A stretch of DNA of 64,000 bases from Magnolia sinica (Eukaryota > Streptophyta > Magnoliopsida > Magnoliales > Magnoliaceae), in NCBI RefSeq assembly GCF_029962835.1, contig NC_080579.1:82539959-82603958 (forward strand), read 5' to 3'. A program made the translations under genes and the position numbers. Under the pieces are notes generated by a model. The model was not told where the DNA came from and made no database searches. It saw only the letters and a program-made list of their open reading frames with translations. Shown here piece by piece: positions 1 through 11,463 of the stretch; within the stretch, counting starts at the first letter, position 1, and every line of letters begins with the position of its first letter.

Positions 1-639
1 AAGCTAGGTTATGATTTTGGTATGATCGAATTAGCGGATCAACCGAGGAGGACCCATGTCAGATCAACGATCGTTGTCGCTCGATCAGGGCCACAAGTAT
101 ACAGATATATGTAGGGAAATTTTCCTAATCCATGGGTGCAGTTTGGTTAGAAACTGACATTCTGAAATCTTCAATTTCACCCACAAGCCAATGGCCCAAT
201 TCACTTAAGTTTCAATGCACTTTCCAAATGTATTCGCATTTCTCACACACTTTGCTCAGGGCTCAAGTTGTGCGTTTCTTGACATTATTTAGGCTTAGTT
301 CCCGCGATGGTTGTCAAGCCCAATAAGACGGTCATAATCCTATAGTTTTGCTATCATTAGACTTTTGACGTATGGTCCAGGTCCGATACAGAGTTTCAAT
401 GTGCTCCCGAGAGCAACCGGCTTTTAGGATTCCTCCTAGGTTTTTAAGTAGTGTTGAGTTAGTGATTTTGACGGTTTTGGGTCTTGCCATTTGCATAGAT
501 AGTGGTTCGAGCCAAATCCATCGATTATTTAGTTTAGTACTTAACTAAATTTTTGTCTAATTTCTACAGGGTACGGTCCTTAGGGATTTCTGCCTGAGGT
601 GGTACTCGGGCCTTGTACAGATTTTTCCAAGACGTTACA
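1..639 (-). mobile_element. End fragment of a Tekay-like LTR (continues left of window)
   Basis: This stretch matches, with many substitutions, the last ~640 bases of the LTR at 1594-4294 (compare 3660-4294), including the shared blocks around ATCAGGGCCACAAGTATAC and GATGGTTGTCAAGCC. It ends in GACGTTACA, the same terminus as the other LTR copies. The copia LTR resumes at once after it, so it is an insertion into that LTR. I infer the same minus orientation as the full element at 1594. Only the edge is visible, so I cannot say whether it is a solo LTR or part of a complete element to the left. Confidence 0.85.
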
Positions 640-988
640 TGGTCATATTGAAACTTGTTAGGGGTGGCATGCCTTGTTCACCATATTAATAGACTTGGGA
701 TATTAAGTGTGGAGTCATGAATAAAATAAAGTTTCGATGGGTTTTTAATAGATAGAAAAACTCCCATTCCAGCTTTTATAAATAGTGACTAGGTCCCCGC
801 ACTTACACATGATCAAGAATACAAATCTCTCCCATTCATTGAGTTCATCTAAAGGTGTAAGGTACAGAAGATTCAATCTGTCGTACTCATCCTATGTCTT
901 CTCAAATAGGTATGCAATTTTAATTTGATTATTTTGATTCCCAAAATCGATGCATAGATCAATCTCCTATTCCTCATGTCAGATTACA
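640..988 (+). mobile_element. Left LTR (partial) of the outer Ty1/copia element
   Basis: The stretch is similar over its full length to the right LTR at about 43075-43464: both carry the blocks ACCATATTAATA, TTAAGTGTGGAGTCA, GAGTGACTGGGTCCCC-like and GGTATGCAATTT. It ends in ATTACA two bases before a methionine primer-binding site, which fixes the 3' end of the LTR at 988. Its 5' part is cut by the Tekay LTR ending at 639. Divergence from the right LTR is high by eye, so this is an old element. Confidence 0.85.
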
Positions 989-990
989 TT

Positions 991-1002
991 TGGTATCAGA
1001 GC
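991..1002 (+). promoter_or_regulatory. Primer-binding site of the copia element (initiator Met tRNA)
   Basis: TGGTATCAGAGC is the standard plant copia primer-binding site, complementary to the 3' end of initiator tRNA-Met. It lies 2 bases downstream of the LTR terminus, the usual spacing. It sets the + orientation of the outer element. Confidence 0.92.
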
Positions 1003-1593
1003 AACTATGCATCAATTGTGGTGGATCAATGCAAATTGGTGAATCCAATCACAGAGACCAATTGTTCCATTTTCATTTTATTTTCATTTTTTTATTATTT
1101 CTAAGCCCATCGGGGCATATTACCACTCTAGCATGCAGGCTTAAAGCCATACATTTAGTGGGACTTCACTTTAAACCATGTATTTAATAGATCTTGCCTT
1201 AAAACCATGCATTTAATGTGTTTTCGTATGGTCAACGGGTTGTAACCCATTTAAAACCTAAAATTTGGCTCCATTAGGATTATCTTATCCGATAATTTGG
1301 TTCTCCTCATTGAGCTTTGAATAGAGTGTCCACTCACTCTGATCAAACTTCGAATGATGAAGATATTGGACGAACAACATTAATCATTCATTAAGTGGGC
1401 CACATTTGATGTTTCAATAATCGGATTTGAATGAAATTTAGTCTCAATAAATAATATTGCATGTTCTTAAACATGGACTTATCGTAATTTTCAAAATCTA
1501 TCCAGATCTACCCAAACAGATCATGGCCATTTAAAAGGTGTTGTGGACAGATCTAATCCGTTTTGAATTAGATTGGGTTGAAATTTATTTCTT
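1003..1593 (+). mobile_element. Untranslated leader of the copia element, first part
   Basis: No coding sequence is recognisable. The stretch lies between the primer-binding site and the Tekay insertion and continues at 14633. The last five bases (TTCTT, 1589-1593) are the target site duplicated by the Tekay insertion. Confidence 0.7.
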
Positions 1594-4294
1594 TGTAACA
1601 CCTCGAAAATTGGGGGTCAAGCAAAGCTCAACTCCCGAGATCCGTCACATCACTTATGCAATATAGATAATGATGTTTAAATGTTGTCCATATTAGTGCA
1701 TTAAACATGAATGGAATTACACTAAAATAGCATATCATACTCTAGAGATACTTAAATTGAGCAAGTAGAAGACTGAGATAAATATATAAAGTATGTAAGT
1801 GTTTATCAATCCCTAGAGTATGAGTATGTTACCAGGCTAAATAAATACATGTAAGGTTCCAACATTTACAAAATATCAAGTGTAAAGGTTCAACTAATCC
1901 ATAGTCCCGTAATCCTGGCGACGCAGCTCTAGGTCTACACAGACCCGCCTGAGAGTTGAACGTAGGAGAACTCCTCCTCCTCGTCAAAGAAGTCTGGCTC
2001 CGTTGCGAAAGCCTCATCATAATTTATATCTAAATCAGAGTCTGATTGGTGTTTTAAAACACCGTCCCAGAGTGGAAGTGAGTGATCAACTCAGTGGTAC
2101 TATAAGGCAAAGGTTAACATGTTATCAATTCAATCACACAGTAATGATAAGGCAATACAACAAACATTTCTTAACTACTCTGGTTAAGTAGGAATGATAT
2201 GCGTAGTGATGCATGCCCTCTCCTGCACTCCCTCAGTGACATCATCTCAAAATCGCGCATGGCAAACTTCCTAAACGTGCACTTCCTCGCCAAAGCACAT
2301 GCAATGCAGTGCATGAACGTGTTAGCCAAGTAACTTATTAGGCTTATTCATACAACATGTTCGGGAAGCTAAGGTACCTCCCTTTAAATCACTTACCCGA
2401 ACAATGATCCATCTAGGGTCGTTAATCTTAGTTAATCACATATGATAAGCAAGTTGTAGGGCATCACCCCTAATGAAAAGTAGTGGATAGATAAGTTCAC
2501 GAGTTTACACTCGAGGTCACTACGGAGAGGCTCGTCACCTCGACGTAGGCCTAGTTTATACTTGAGGTCACTACAAGAGGCTCGTCACCTGAACGTATGC
2601 CGACAGCTTGAATATGGTGTCCCATACACCATCATATTCGGCTCACGAGTTTGGGTTGCTCACTGGTCACTACAGGGCGGCTCGTCACCCCAGCATAGGT
2701 AGACAACTCGACCACGGTGTCCCATACACCACCATATCCAGCTCATGAGTCTTAGCAGATCTTGGTACCATGGTTGAAACGGGGTTTACATTGGTAAGTG
2801 GTACCTTAGATTCAAGCAGTAGTGTCTATACATGGTAAACGCACAATAGGCCAATTGAGTTATTTGACAAGGGTGATTGATACGAGCACACGTTAAATTG
2901 ATCGACATAGAGCACGTAAGCACTCCGCATGGCCTAACCACTGTCGACAATCACCGTACGGCTCGAATTCATTGAACGTGTTTAATATGGCGAAACTAGT
3001 TCAGCCACTCAGTCAGGAACCATTACCGATTTCCTAGACTACGTAGTAGTCCCAATCATACTCAAATACAATAGGTAATCACATATGTTAATCATAACAG
3101 CATTTAACAAATAATTTAAATATAATTCTTATTTAAGCATTTTATCAGACACGGTAAGGTTACATCTCTCTCTCACATTGCGCTAAAATTTCATTTCTCT
3201 TCATTATGTTTACTTTAACCAATTGGGAGGTATATATTAATCCAAAATTCAATCACGTTCCTTCTTTAATTAAGATAATTACAAGTGAATTGATTAGGGT
3301 TAGGATTTCTTACCCAAATCAGAGTTGGAATGGCTCATGTAACTAGATGTAAAGACGATCTAGTGTGTGTAGTCGTAAGAGAGAAACACCGCCTCGATCT
3401 CCCAAACTCTCTCTTTTTCCCTTACTCTTTTCTCTACTTTGTTCTCTTCTCTCTCCTAGGGTTTGGAGAAAATTTGTACGAAATGGGAATGGGGTAGTTT
3501 AAGGTCCTTAAATAGGGCCAGAACTGGTGTAAATGGCCCCAGGGCCACGGTATACTTAGGTTATAGCCAAAGAGTGTCTGTTTCAGATAAACGGGACTCA
3601 TCTAGAGGCTCATTACTCACCTACATCATGGAGTAAGTTTTCTGACCAAGGATCTAAGCCAGGTTACGATTTCGGTTCGATCGGATTTGTGGATCGACCG
3701 TGGAGGACCTGTATCAGTTCAACGGTCATCATCACTCAATCAGGGCCACAAGTATACTGACATGTGTAGGAAAATTTTCCTGATCCATGGGTAAAGTTTA
3801 GTTAGAAACTGACGGTCTGAAGTCTTCAATTTTGCCTATAAGCGAATGGTCCAATTCACTTAAGTTCTGGTTCATTTTCTAAATATATTCGCGTTTCTCA
3901 CACACTTTGTTCAGGGCTCAAGTTATGCGTTTCGGAATACTATTTAGGTTCAATTCCCACGATGGTTGTCAAGCCTAATAAGGCGGTCATAACCTTATAG
4001 TTTCGAGGTCATTAGACTTTCGATGTATGGTCCAGGTCCGATACGGAGTTTCAATGTGCTCCCGAGAGCAACTGGGTTTTGAGATTTTCCTTAGGTTCTT
4101 AAGTAATTTTGAGCTAGCGATTTCAAGGGTTTTGGGTCTTACAGTTCGTATAGATAGTGGTTCAAGATGATCCACCAATTAATTTAGTTTATTACTTAAT
4201 TAATTTTCGTCTAATGTCTACAGAATTTGATCCTTAGTAATTTCTACCTGAGGTGATACTCGGGTCTTTGTACGGATTTTTTCGAGACGTTACA
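1594..4294 (-). repeat. 3' LTR of the Tekay element
   Basis: This 2701 bp copy runs from TGTAACACC to GACGTTACA. It contains an internal repeated motif (about 2500-2760) in which GAGGTCACTAC...GAGGCTCGTCACC recurs about four times at roughly 70-100 bp spacing. The partner LTR has the same array at about 12365-12620. The partner is about 460 bp longer because 13010-13630 is replaced here by an unrelated ~160 bp segment (about 3136-3300). Confidence 0.93.
3507..3514 (-). promoter_or_regulatory. TATA-like element in the left Tekay LTR
   Basis: On the minus strand this reads TATTTAAG just after GGCCC and upstream of a CT/GA-rich stretch typical of an LTR transcription start. In the right LTR, which would drive the element, a deletion of about 9 bases at about 13850 removes this motif. 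Confidence 0.45.
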
Positions 4295-4299
4295 ATCTA

Positions 4300-4312
4300 C
4301 CCCCCTTAAAGA
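4300..4312 (-). promoter_or_regulatory. Polypurine tract of the Tekay element
   Basis: Reverse-complemented, the sequence next to the left LTR reads CTTTAAGGGGGGT, a few bases before the LTR start TGTAACG. This is the expected position for the plus-strand primer of reverse transcription. Confidence 0.8.
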
Positions 4313-4319
4313 AAAATTT

Positions 4320-7300
4320 CGTCATCAAAATTAGTACATTTTTATACTCCTCGAGAATCTGAGGGTAGTTCTTACAGACTTCGGCCTCTGTTTCCTAAGT
4401 AGCCTCTTCCTCAGTGTGGTGAGTCTACAATACTTTGACAAGAGGGATAACTTTACTGCACAACACCTGTTCCTTCCTATCCAGAATATGCATTGGTCAC
4501 AGTACATAGGTAGCATCTTCACTCGACTACACCTGCTCCCACTTGATAATATGGGAAGGGTCAGGAACGTATTTCATCAGCATCAATATGTGAATTGTAC
4601 ACGCCTGCGAGTGGTGTGGGCAAAGCAAGGCAGTATGCTACCACACCCACTCGGTCTAGAACCAGGAATGGGCCAACGAATCTCGACATGAGTTTCCCTT
4701 TCTTACCAAAGCAAAGGACTCTCTTCATGGGGGAAACCATAAGAAATACATGGTCCCCAACCTTGTATTCCAACTGCCGTAGTCGTGTATCGGCGTAACT
4801 CTTCTGTCTACTCTGTGCTGCAAGGAGTTGGTGTCTAATCATATCAATCTTCTTTGAGGTCGCCTGAACCAAATATGGGCCAATCAAACTCTTCTCGCCA
4901 ACTTCTGCCCAATAACGCGGTGCTCGACATGGATGCCCATACAATGCTTCGTAGGGAGCCATATTAATGCTAGCTTGAAAGCTGTTGTTACAAGCGAACT
5001 CTGCATAGGGAAGACAGTCATCTCAACTGTCTTTGAAATCGAGCACACATGCCCGCAACATATCTTTTAACACCTGATTTACCTGTTCCGTCTGCCCATT
5101 AATCTGTGGGTAGAACGCGGTACTGAACTTCAGTTTCACTCCCATTACTTCTTAGATTCGAGTCCAAAAGATAGACGTAAATCACGTGTCTCGAACCGAC
5201 ACAATCTCCATAGGCACTCCATGCAGCCGTACAATTTTCTTAATGTACATCTTGGCTAAATCATCTACTGAGTTTAAGACTCTAATCAGGAGGAAATGAG
5301 CCGATTTCGTCAATCGGTCCACAATCACCCAAATGGAGTCGTGTCCCTTCCTCGTCTTCGGTAACCCGAAAATGAAATTCATAGATATAAAGTCTCACTT
5401 CCATTTAGCTATGGGCATGGGCTGAAATAAACCAGGAGGTCGGCGATACTCGGCCTTGACCTGCTGGCACGTGAGACAACGGGATACAAAATCTGCTATG
5501 TGGGCCTTCATGTTGTCCCACCAGTACAAGCGCTTTATATCTCGATACATCTTTGTAATACCAGGATGCATCGCCATTTTTTAATTGTGAGCAGCTTCGA
5601 GAACTTTCTTTCTCAAGTCATGAAGATTCGAGATGCATAGGCAGCCACGATAACGTAAACCCCCATTCGAATCAACTCTCCATTCAGAATCTTCATCATC
5701 ACTAGCTCATTTTCTCATTTTCATCAACCATTCATCTTCTCTCTGAGCCACAATGATTCAGTCATCAATAAGTGGCTGCACGCGGATGTGTGCGACGCTC
5801 TCGAACGGCTCCTCTATTGTAAGCTTCTGTTCGAAGCTCGCACAAATTCTACCATGTTCCATTCTTCAATCATTAGCGAAGCTACAAATTCTATTATTTT
5901 CTTGTGGCTCAACAGATCTGTCACAAGGTTGGTCTTGCCAGGATGGTAGGAGACCTTAAACTGGAAGTCTTTCAAGGTTTCCATCCATCGTCGTTGCCTC
6001 ATATTCAGGTCTCTCTGCGTGAATATATACTTGAGGCTCTTATGGTCGCAAAAGAGCTCGAACTCCTCTCCATAAAGGTAATGTCTCCAAACCTTTAATG
6101 CGAAGATGACGGCCGCTAATTCTAGGTCATGCCTGAGGTAGTTTTCTTCGTGTTTCCTTAACTGTCGCTATGCATGAGCAATCAGTCTATCCTTTTACAT
6201 AAGAACACAACTCAAACCAACACAAGACGTGTCAGTGTATATTGTATATTTAACCCCTTGCTCGGCAATACTAGCATAGGTGCAAACATCAACTTATCCT
6301 TCAATTCTTGAAAGGCTACTTCTGCCTTCTCATTCCAGGCAAACTTAAGATCCTTTCAAGTAAGCTGAGACAACGGTCTAGCTATCTTGGAAAAATATTT
6401 AATGAATCAGCAATAGTAGCCAGCAAGTCCTAGAAAACTCCTCACTTTTGTAACCAAACCGGGCTGCTCCCAGTCCTGAACTGTGGTCACCTTAGCAAGG
6501 TCCACAACGATACCTTCCTTAGATATCACATGTCCCAGGAACTTGACTTCTTCCTTCCAGAAGTCACATTTCTTAAGCAAATAACTGGTTCTTCCTGAGA
6601 GTATCAAAGACTGCTCGCAGGTGCTCTTCATGATCCTTTTAGCTCCTAGAATATATCAAAATGTCATTCATAAATACGATGATGAACTGCTACAGATAAG
6701 GTCGAAACACCAGGTTCATGAGGTCCATGAACACGACCGGTGCATTCGTAAGTTCGAACGACATCATGAGAAACTCATAGTGCCCAAAACTGGTCCTTAA
6801 TGTTATCTTCTACACGTCTTCATCCCTGACGCGCAACTGATGATATCCAAACTGTAAGTCAATCTTTGAGAAATACTATGCCCCTTTCAACTGGTTGAAT
6901 AGAACATCTATCCTGGGCAAGGGATACTTATTCTTCACTGTCACTTGGTTCAACCTGCAGTAATCAATACACAAGCGCAGCAACCCATCTTTCTTCTTTA
7001 CAAACAATACCGGTGCACCCTAAGGAGATATGTTAGGCCGTATAAAACCTGCATCCAACAGATCATCAATCTATCTCCCCAGCTCCTCCATTTCACATGG
7101 AGGCATGCGATACGTCGGTAGAGAAATGGGTGTCGCACCAGGCACAAGGTCGATAGTAAAGTCAATCTCGCGTCGAGGAGATAGTCCAGGTATCATCCTG
7201 AATACATCTGTGAAATATTGGACTACAAGAGTATCTCCAAGTGTCGGGCTATCAACATTCTCCAACAAGGAAGCGTAACAACTAATGCGATAAGGCCAAC

Positions 7301-7660
7301 TAACCTGCACTGGGAAAGTAAAGGTTGTGCCTTCATGTACATGTGCTGCCACCAATCTAATATCGCAATTGATCTCTGCCTTCATCTCAGTGAGCCAGTC
7401 CATACCGAGAATGACATTATAATGACATAGTGGGGCAACAATCAGGTCAACAAGTACTGTTCTGCTTCCTAAGTCTATCGAACAACCCTTACAAATCTTG
7501 GTAGAGTCCAAGAAAGTCCCTGTGGCGGTAAGGAGTCTCACCCCAATCATAGGAGTAGTTTTCAACCCTAGTCGCTTGACTGCTACGCATGATACTATTG
7601 AAATATGGGACCCGGTGTCCACCAATAGGAAGACTGGTGTACCTTAGATATGTGTTGTGG
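4320..7660 (-). pseudogene. Tekay pol: protease, RT, RNase H, integrase, chromodomain remnant
   Basis: The coding order runs from high to low coordinates. Protease (7071-7625) has the active-site motif VDTGSHISIVS. RT follows at about 6400-7100. Its catalytic box near 6650-6690 reads [10 protein letters not shown], so the first Asp of the usual xxDD pair is Asn. RNase H covers about 5810-6350. The integrase zinc-binding part is at 5395-5577 (H...RCLTCQQVK), the core at about 4960-5382 ([18 protein letters not shown]), and the C-terminal part at 4561-4962, where MAPYEALYGHPCRAP is the conserved end of the core. The last ~170 bases keep a chromodomain-like tail with two in-frame stops. Many stops and frameshifts separate these pieces. 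The domain order and ALYGHPCR-type motif are established for Ty3/gypsy; the Tekay assignment is my inference from the chromodomain and LTR length. Confidence 0.9.
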
Positions 7661-7699
7661 CTTCGAAAGCCAATGGTGCTACGGTTGCTGACTCGGATG

Positions 7700-8990
7700 C
7701 TTCAGCTGCAAGTGAGTGCACATGAGCTTGTTGAGGACGATTCGGCTATGCTGTCATAGGTCGTTGAGGTGGCCTATTTTGAGCTATAGGTGGTCAGTAA
7801 AATGGTTGTGCTAGCAGTGCCGATCGTAAAGGTGGAGCTGAAATAGCTTGCGGTTGCTAACGACTGATCTTCTAAGGCAGTGTGAAGTCGTTATCCCTCA
7901 CCTTGGTAAATCAATAAGTGTCTGTATGGCCCATCCTCTTACAGTAGGTGCACCACAGATTAGATCACTTCTACTGGGTCGGTAGAGCCATTAGCCTGAG
8001 AGGCGAATCTGCACGTGGCCTCTTGCCGAGGAATGGTTAGTTCAGCAAGTCAGGTCGAGGCCTCGGGACCATGGGCATACGCGTACGGGACAGTCTGTCC
8101 CCATCCTGCTCAGCTTGTAGGGACATGTTCACTAGCTCAGCATAATTGAGAATGCTAGCGCATCACATCTTTGTGTGGATTTCAGGCCACAGACCCTCTG
8201 AAAATCGCCGCATCATCATCGGCTCTTCCGCTAGTATCAAAGGAGCATATCTGGCTAGCTCCGTGAATTTGTTCTCATACTCTGACACAAATATTCCTCC
8301 TTATTGGATGCAAAGGAACTCACCCTCCTTTTCATTACATTAAGTGAGAGGGAAGTATTTTTCATGGAAGCGGGTCTCAAACACGTCCCATGCCCATACG
8401 TATCTAGGGGCAACTGTTTGTAGGACGCTGTCCCACCAGAGACTGGCCTCCTTCTCGAGTATATAAGTAACCAACTCTACCTGCTCTGCCTCAGTACAGT
8501 GCAGCGGCTTCAACATCTTAGAGATGCGATCTACCCAGTATTCGGCCTCCTCGAGCCTGTGAGTGCCTGCAAAGGTGAGAGGTCGAAAACGCTGGAAGCG
8601 TTCGAATAGACCACTGGCATTCATATTTCCAATAGGCTGGACAAGTGGTGCAGACGAGATCATATTCATGTTTTGGGCAAGGGCCCCCACAATCGTGGTC
8701 CAAACTTGCTATTGCTGCTGCATTAGGAGCATCATCTGCTCTAACCTATCAAGAGGAGGAGCCGATTATGGTACGGGTGGCGTCGATGAAGATGCACGGT
8801 TCTGTTTTAGAATCGGTGGTGCAAAAGGTGTTGGCCCATTTATGGGGCCAATGGCCAGCTGAGAATCCAACATAGTCTCAAAATTCGGGCCCAAACTGGG
8901 GTCCGTATGGCTATCGCTTGGGGGAAGTGCCCTGTCAATAGATCCACCAAGTGCGAGACGTACAGTGCTCCGAGTGTTCTTAGGAGGCAT
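7700..8990 (-). pseudogene. Tekay gag remnant
   Basis: The likely start is MPPKNTRSTVRLALGG at 8990, a basic start common in chromovirus gag proteins. The capsid-like core lies at 8340-8690: FQRFRPLTFAGTHRLEEAEYW, then TYILEKEASLWW, the usual gag hydrophobic motif. A zinc knuckle follows at about 7910-7960 on the minus strand, reading CTYCKRMGHTDTY, so the fourth ligand Cys is replaced by Tyr. At least two frame breaks separate the start, the core and the knuckle. Protease follows directly downstream, as expected for gag-pol. Confidence 0.85.
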
Positions 8991-8999
8991 TCCCTATAT

Positions 9000-9280
9000 A
9001 CAACATAAGGTGCAACATGTGTGAGATTCAGAACAAGGTTACTCAATTTGTAAAAAATTCCACACATTCCATAACAAAAGAAGCTTCATGCATTTCATTT
9101 AACCAAAATTGTCACAATACATGAGTTGTAGACTTACATGGATCATGACAAAAGATGCATATGAGCAAATCTAACAAAAGCTTTAAACACTAAGCAAACC
9201 AACACACAACTAAGCCTACTAAGGCTATTACAAAGGAAAATAAGAAACAAGGAAAATTCAAAGACGACTACAACATATGT
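9000..9280 (-). mobile_element. Non-coding spacer between the extra ORF and gag
   Basis: This AT-rich stretch has no coding signal. In element orientation it is downstream of the extra ORF and upstream of gag, so it could be the tail of one unit and the leader of the other. Confidence 0.5.
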
Positions 9281-10575
9281 CTAGTCCCCTGACTCTGGCA
9301 AAGGTGGAGGAGCACCCTCGTCCTGCATACAGCACAAGAGGGCCTTCAAAGTGCGAGACATCCTCTTAAAATTTTGTTTCATATAGGCTTGATTCTCTTC
9401 AAGCCTTTGCTTCAATTCGGCCTGGGTCTCCTTGACCTCTTGTCTCAGGGTGGCTTGGTTCTCTTCAACCTGAGTCAGGCAGGCTCCCAGGGCAGCCCGA
9501 TCATGGCAATGCTCATGTGTAGCAGTAGGAGGTTCCCTATGCAAATCTTGGGCCTCCTCTTCTTCCTCTTCCTGCTCTTCCTCATCACTTCCTTAGTGCT
9601 CTCCTCGCCACTTTCTTCCTCATCATCACTCCCTTCTTCCTCCTCACTCTCTTCCTCAATCTCATCCCCATATTCATCAAGCTTTGCTTGGCGTTGCCTG
9701 GGGCCTATGCCCATATTGTTGAGCGTAATGTCATTGATGATATGAATCGGGGCAACGTCACCCATATGGAGTCTGAAACTGAAGTAGCGGGCAATTTTAC
9801 AAATAAGTCGGTTGAAGGGAAGGGAGGCATCTCCCCGTATAAATCGTGCAATATCCACAATCTGAGACAATACGAATGTAGGCAGACATATCTTATCTCC
9901 TTGACTAGCTCTGTATAAGAAATCCACCATGAGTCGAGTACACTCCGTCCGGTTGCTCCACCTTAGATATACGTTATACATAAATATGTGGTGGAGCAGG
10001 TGGAAATTGTTTGTAAATTTAGTCGACGCAAGGTTATTTCCTCGCCTCCACTGCTCAAGCTTGCCGCGGTGGAAATGGGTGCGGCGATTCCTTTCTCTTT
10101 CACTGGCAAGGTTTTTCTCACTAGCATGTACAAGTCCATGCTCCATACCCATGATTCGAGCCACCACATCTACATTGACTATGGCTTCCTCTCTTTCCAA
10201 AGGAATAGTAAATTGTAGCGGCTCCAGTAGTGGGTCCCGTATATGAGCATAGAAGGCACGCACTGCTCCTTCACTCGCATGGGTATTTCCCTCAAATATG
10301 GGACCCCAACCATTTTACAGGAGCATGTCCATCACTAGGTACAGTCTAAACTGCTTTTCATCGACATGAGCCTCAAATACCACTCTACAGTTACGAAACC
10401 TACCTAGTTTGATGCCCGCCGGTAGCGATCTTTCAATGGGGATCCGTGGGTCAAGATCCTGTTTTGATCTCCTTTCTTACCCGGCACTCGTGCTTCCTTC
10501 AGCACCCATCTTCTTCCTCGAACGGGTTGGGCGGCTAGGCTCGGCTTCATCCATGGACGCCCTTCTCTTCCCCAT
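9281..10575 (-). pseudogene. Extra ORF between 5' LTR and gag (possible plant transposon protein domain)
   Basis: A reading frame can be followed from MGKRRASMDEAEPSRPTRSR at 10575 through two in-frame stops into a continuous 262-codon stretch (10263-9475). After one frameshift near 9590 it continues to a stop at 9281, about 430 codons in all. The N-terminal half is basic. The middle carries VRAFYAHIRDPLLEPLQFTI and VVARIMGMEHG, which resemble the Pfam family called putative plant transposon protein, found in unclassified plant ORFs next to retroelements (from memory, not searched). An acidic Glu/Asp/Ser run follows, then a coiled-coil-like segment with repeated VEENQA/LEENQA. It lies in the same orientation as gag-pol. 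Upstream ORFs are known in Ogre/Tat elements but are not typical of Tekay. Alternatively it belongs to a separate insertion whose ends I cannot see. Confidence 0.65.
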
Positions 10576-11448
10576 GAGAGAAAGGAGTGTGGAGAGGGAG
10601 AAGATTATAACAACTAGCTCAAAAAGAGCCATGAGGTTAAGAAAACTCAAAGAATGAGATGGGTTGGTGGGTTTTGGGGTTTATGAGACACAAAGATGGA
10701 TTTGTGTGCTCAAATAAGAGGAAATAAGGGAGATAGAAGGTGGTAGGAGATGGGTTTGGAGGAAAATGGTAGAGGATGAGTGTGTAATAAATAAGAAGAA
10801 GGTTTGAGTATGGAATGAAGATTTGAGAGGGAAAGTGAGATTTTTTAGGGTGTTTAGAGAGCCTGGATGGAGTGAAATGGAGGAAACTAAGGCAAAGGGG
10901 TGTAAATAGGGTGGCCCCACATGAAACACAGGCCCCACACATGTGAGAGATGGCGGCGGGCCACCGGAACCGCGGTCCCACCACCACCCGCTGGATGTGG
11001 GCTCGGTGGGCCATCGTTGGTGCGATGCCACCGCGGTCCGCTGCACAGTGGGCGGTGCCACCACTTGGGGGCAGTGGCTTCCCCCTCTAGGGGTGCCGAA
11101 ATAGTGCTGGGACCCCTGGGTCCCACCGCTTCTTGTGGTTTAGGCCCCCATGTCTGTTTGAGGTGGTTTCGGGTTCCATCTCACACATATTCACACCCTT
11201 TAGCATGTTTCAAATTTGGGATCCACTGAATAATAGCTTAAACTCATCGATTAACGGTCTAAAAAGGAATTGAGATCATTTCATGTGATCTCAGACGCAT
11301 ACGGGGTACATTTCAGCTGTTAATTTCGCCTAACGGTGAAACTTGGAATCTTAAGTTCATTTCTACATTTTTATCGCCCCCTCCTAAGTCAAAGTACGTA
11401 AGTGTGCATCGTATTACCATAACCTAGGTCCAGTTTAATCCAAATCAT
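10576..11448 (-). mobile_element. 5' leader of the Tekay element
   Basis: This purine-rich stretch on the + strand (pyrimidine-rich in element sense) is followed by a GC-rich block at about 10910-11130. Open frames here lack any recognisable motif and overlap one another in three frames, so I treat it as untranslated leader. Confidence 0.5.
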
Positions 11449-11460
11449 GCTATGATACCA
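11449..11460 (-). promoter_or_regulatory. Primer-binding site of the Tekay element
   Basis: On the minus strand this reads TGGTATCATAGC, one base different from the canonical initiator-Met site TGGTATCAGAGC. It lies 3 bases from the right LTR. This identifies the right LTR as the 5' LTR. Confidence 0.88.
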
Positions 11461-11463
11461 ACT

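Noticed and set aside
10637-11126. Overlapping minus-strand frames in the Tekay leader
   Set aside because: Three frames overlap over the same GC-rich and pyrimidine-rich sequence with proline/serine-rich products and no conserved motif, which is typical of composition.
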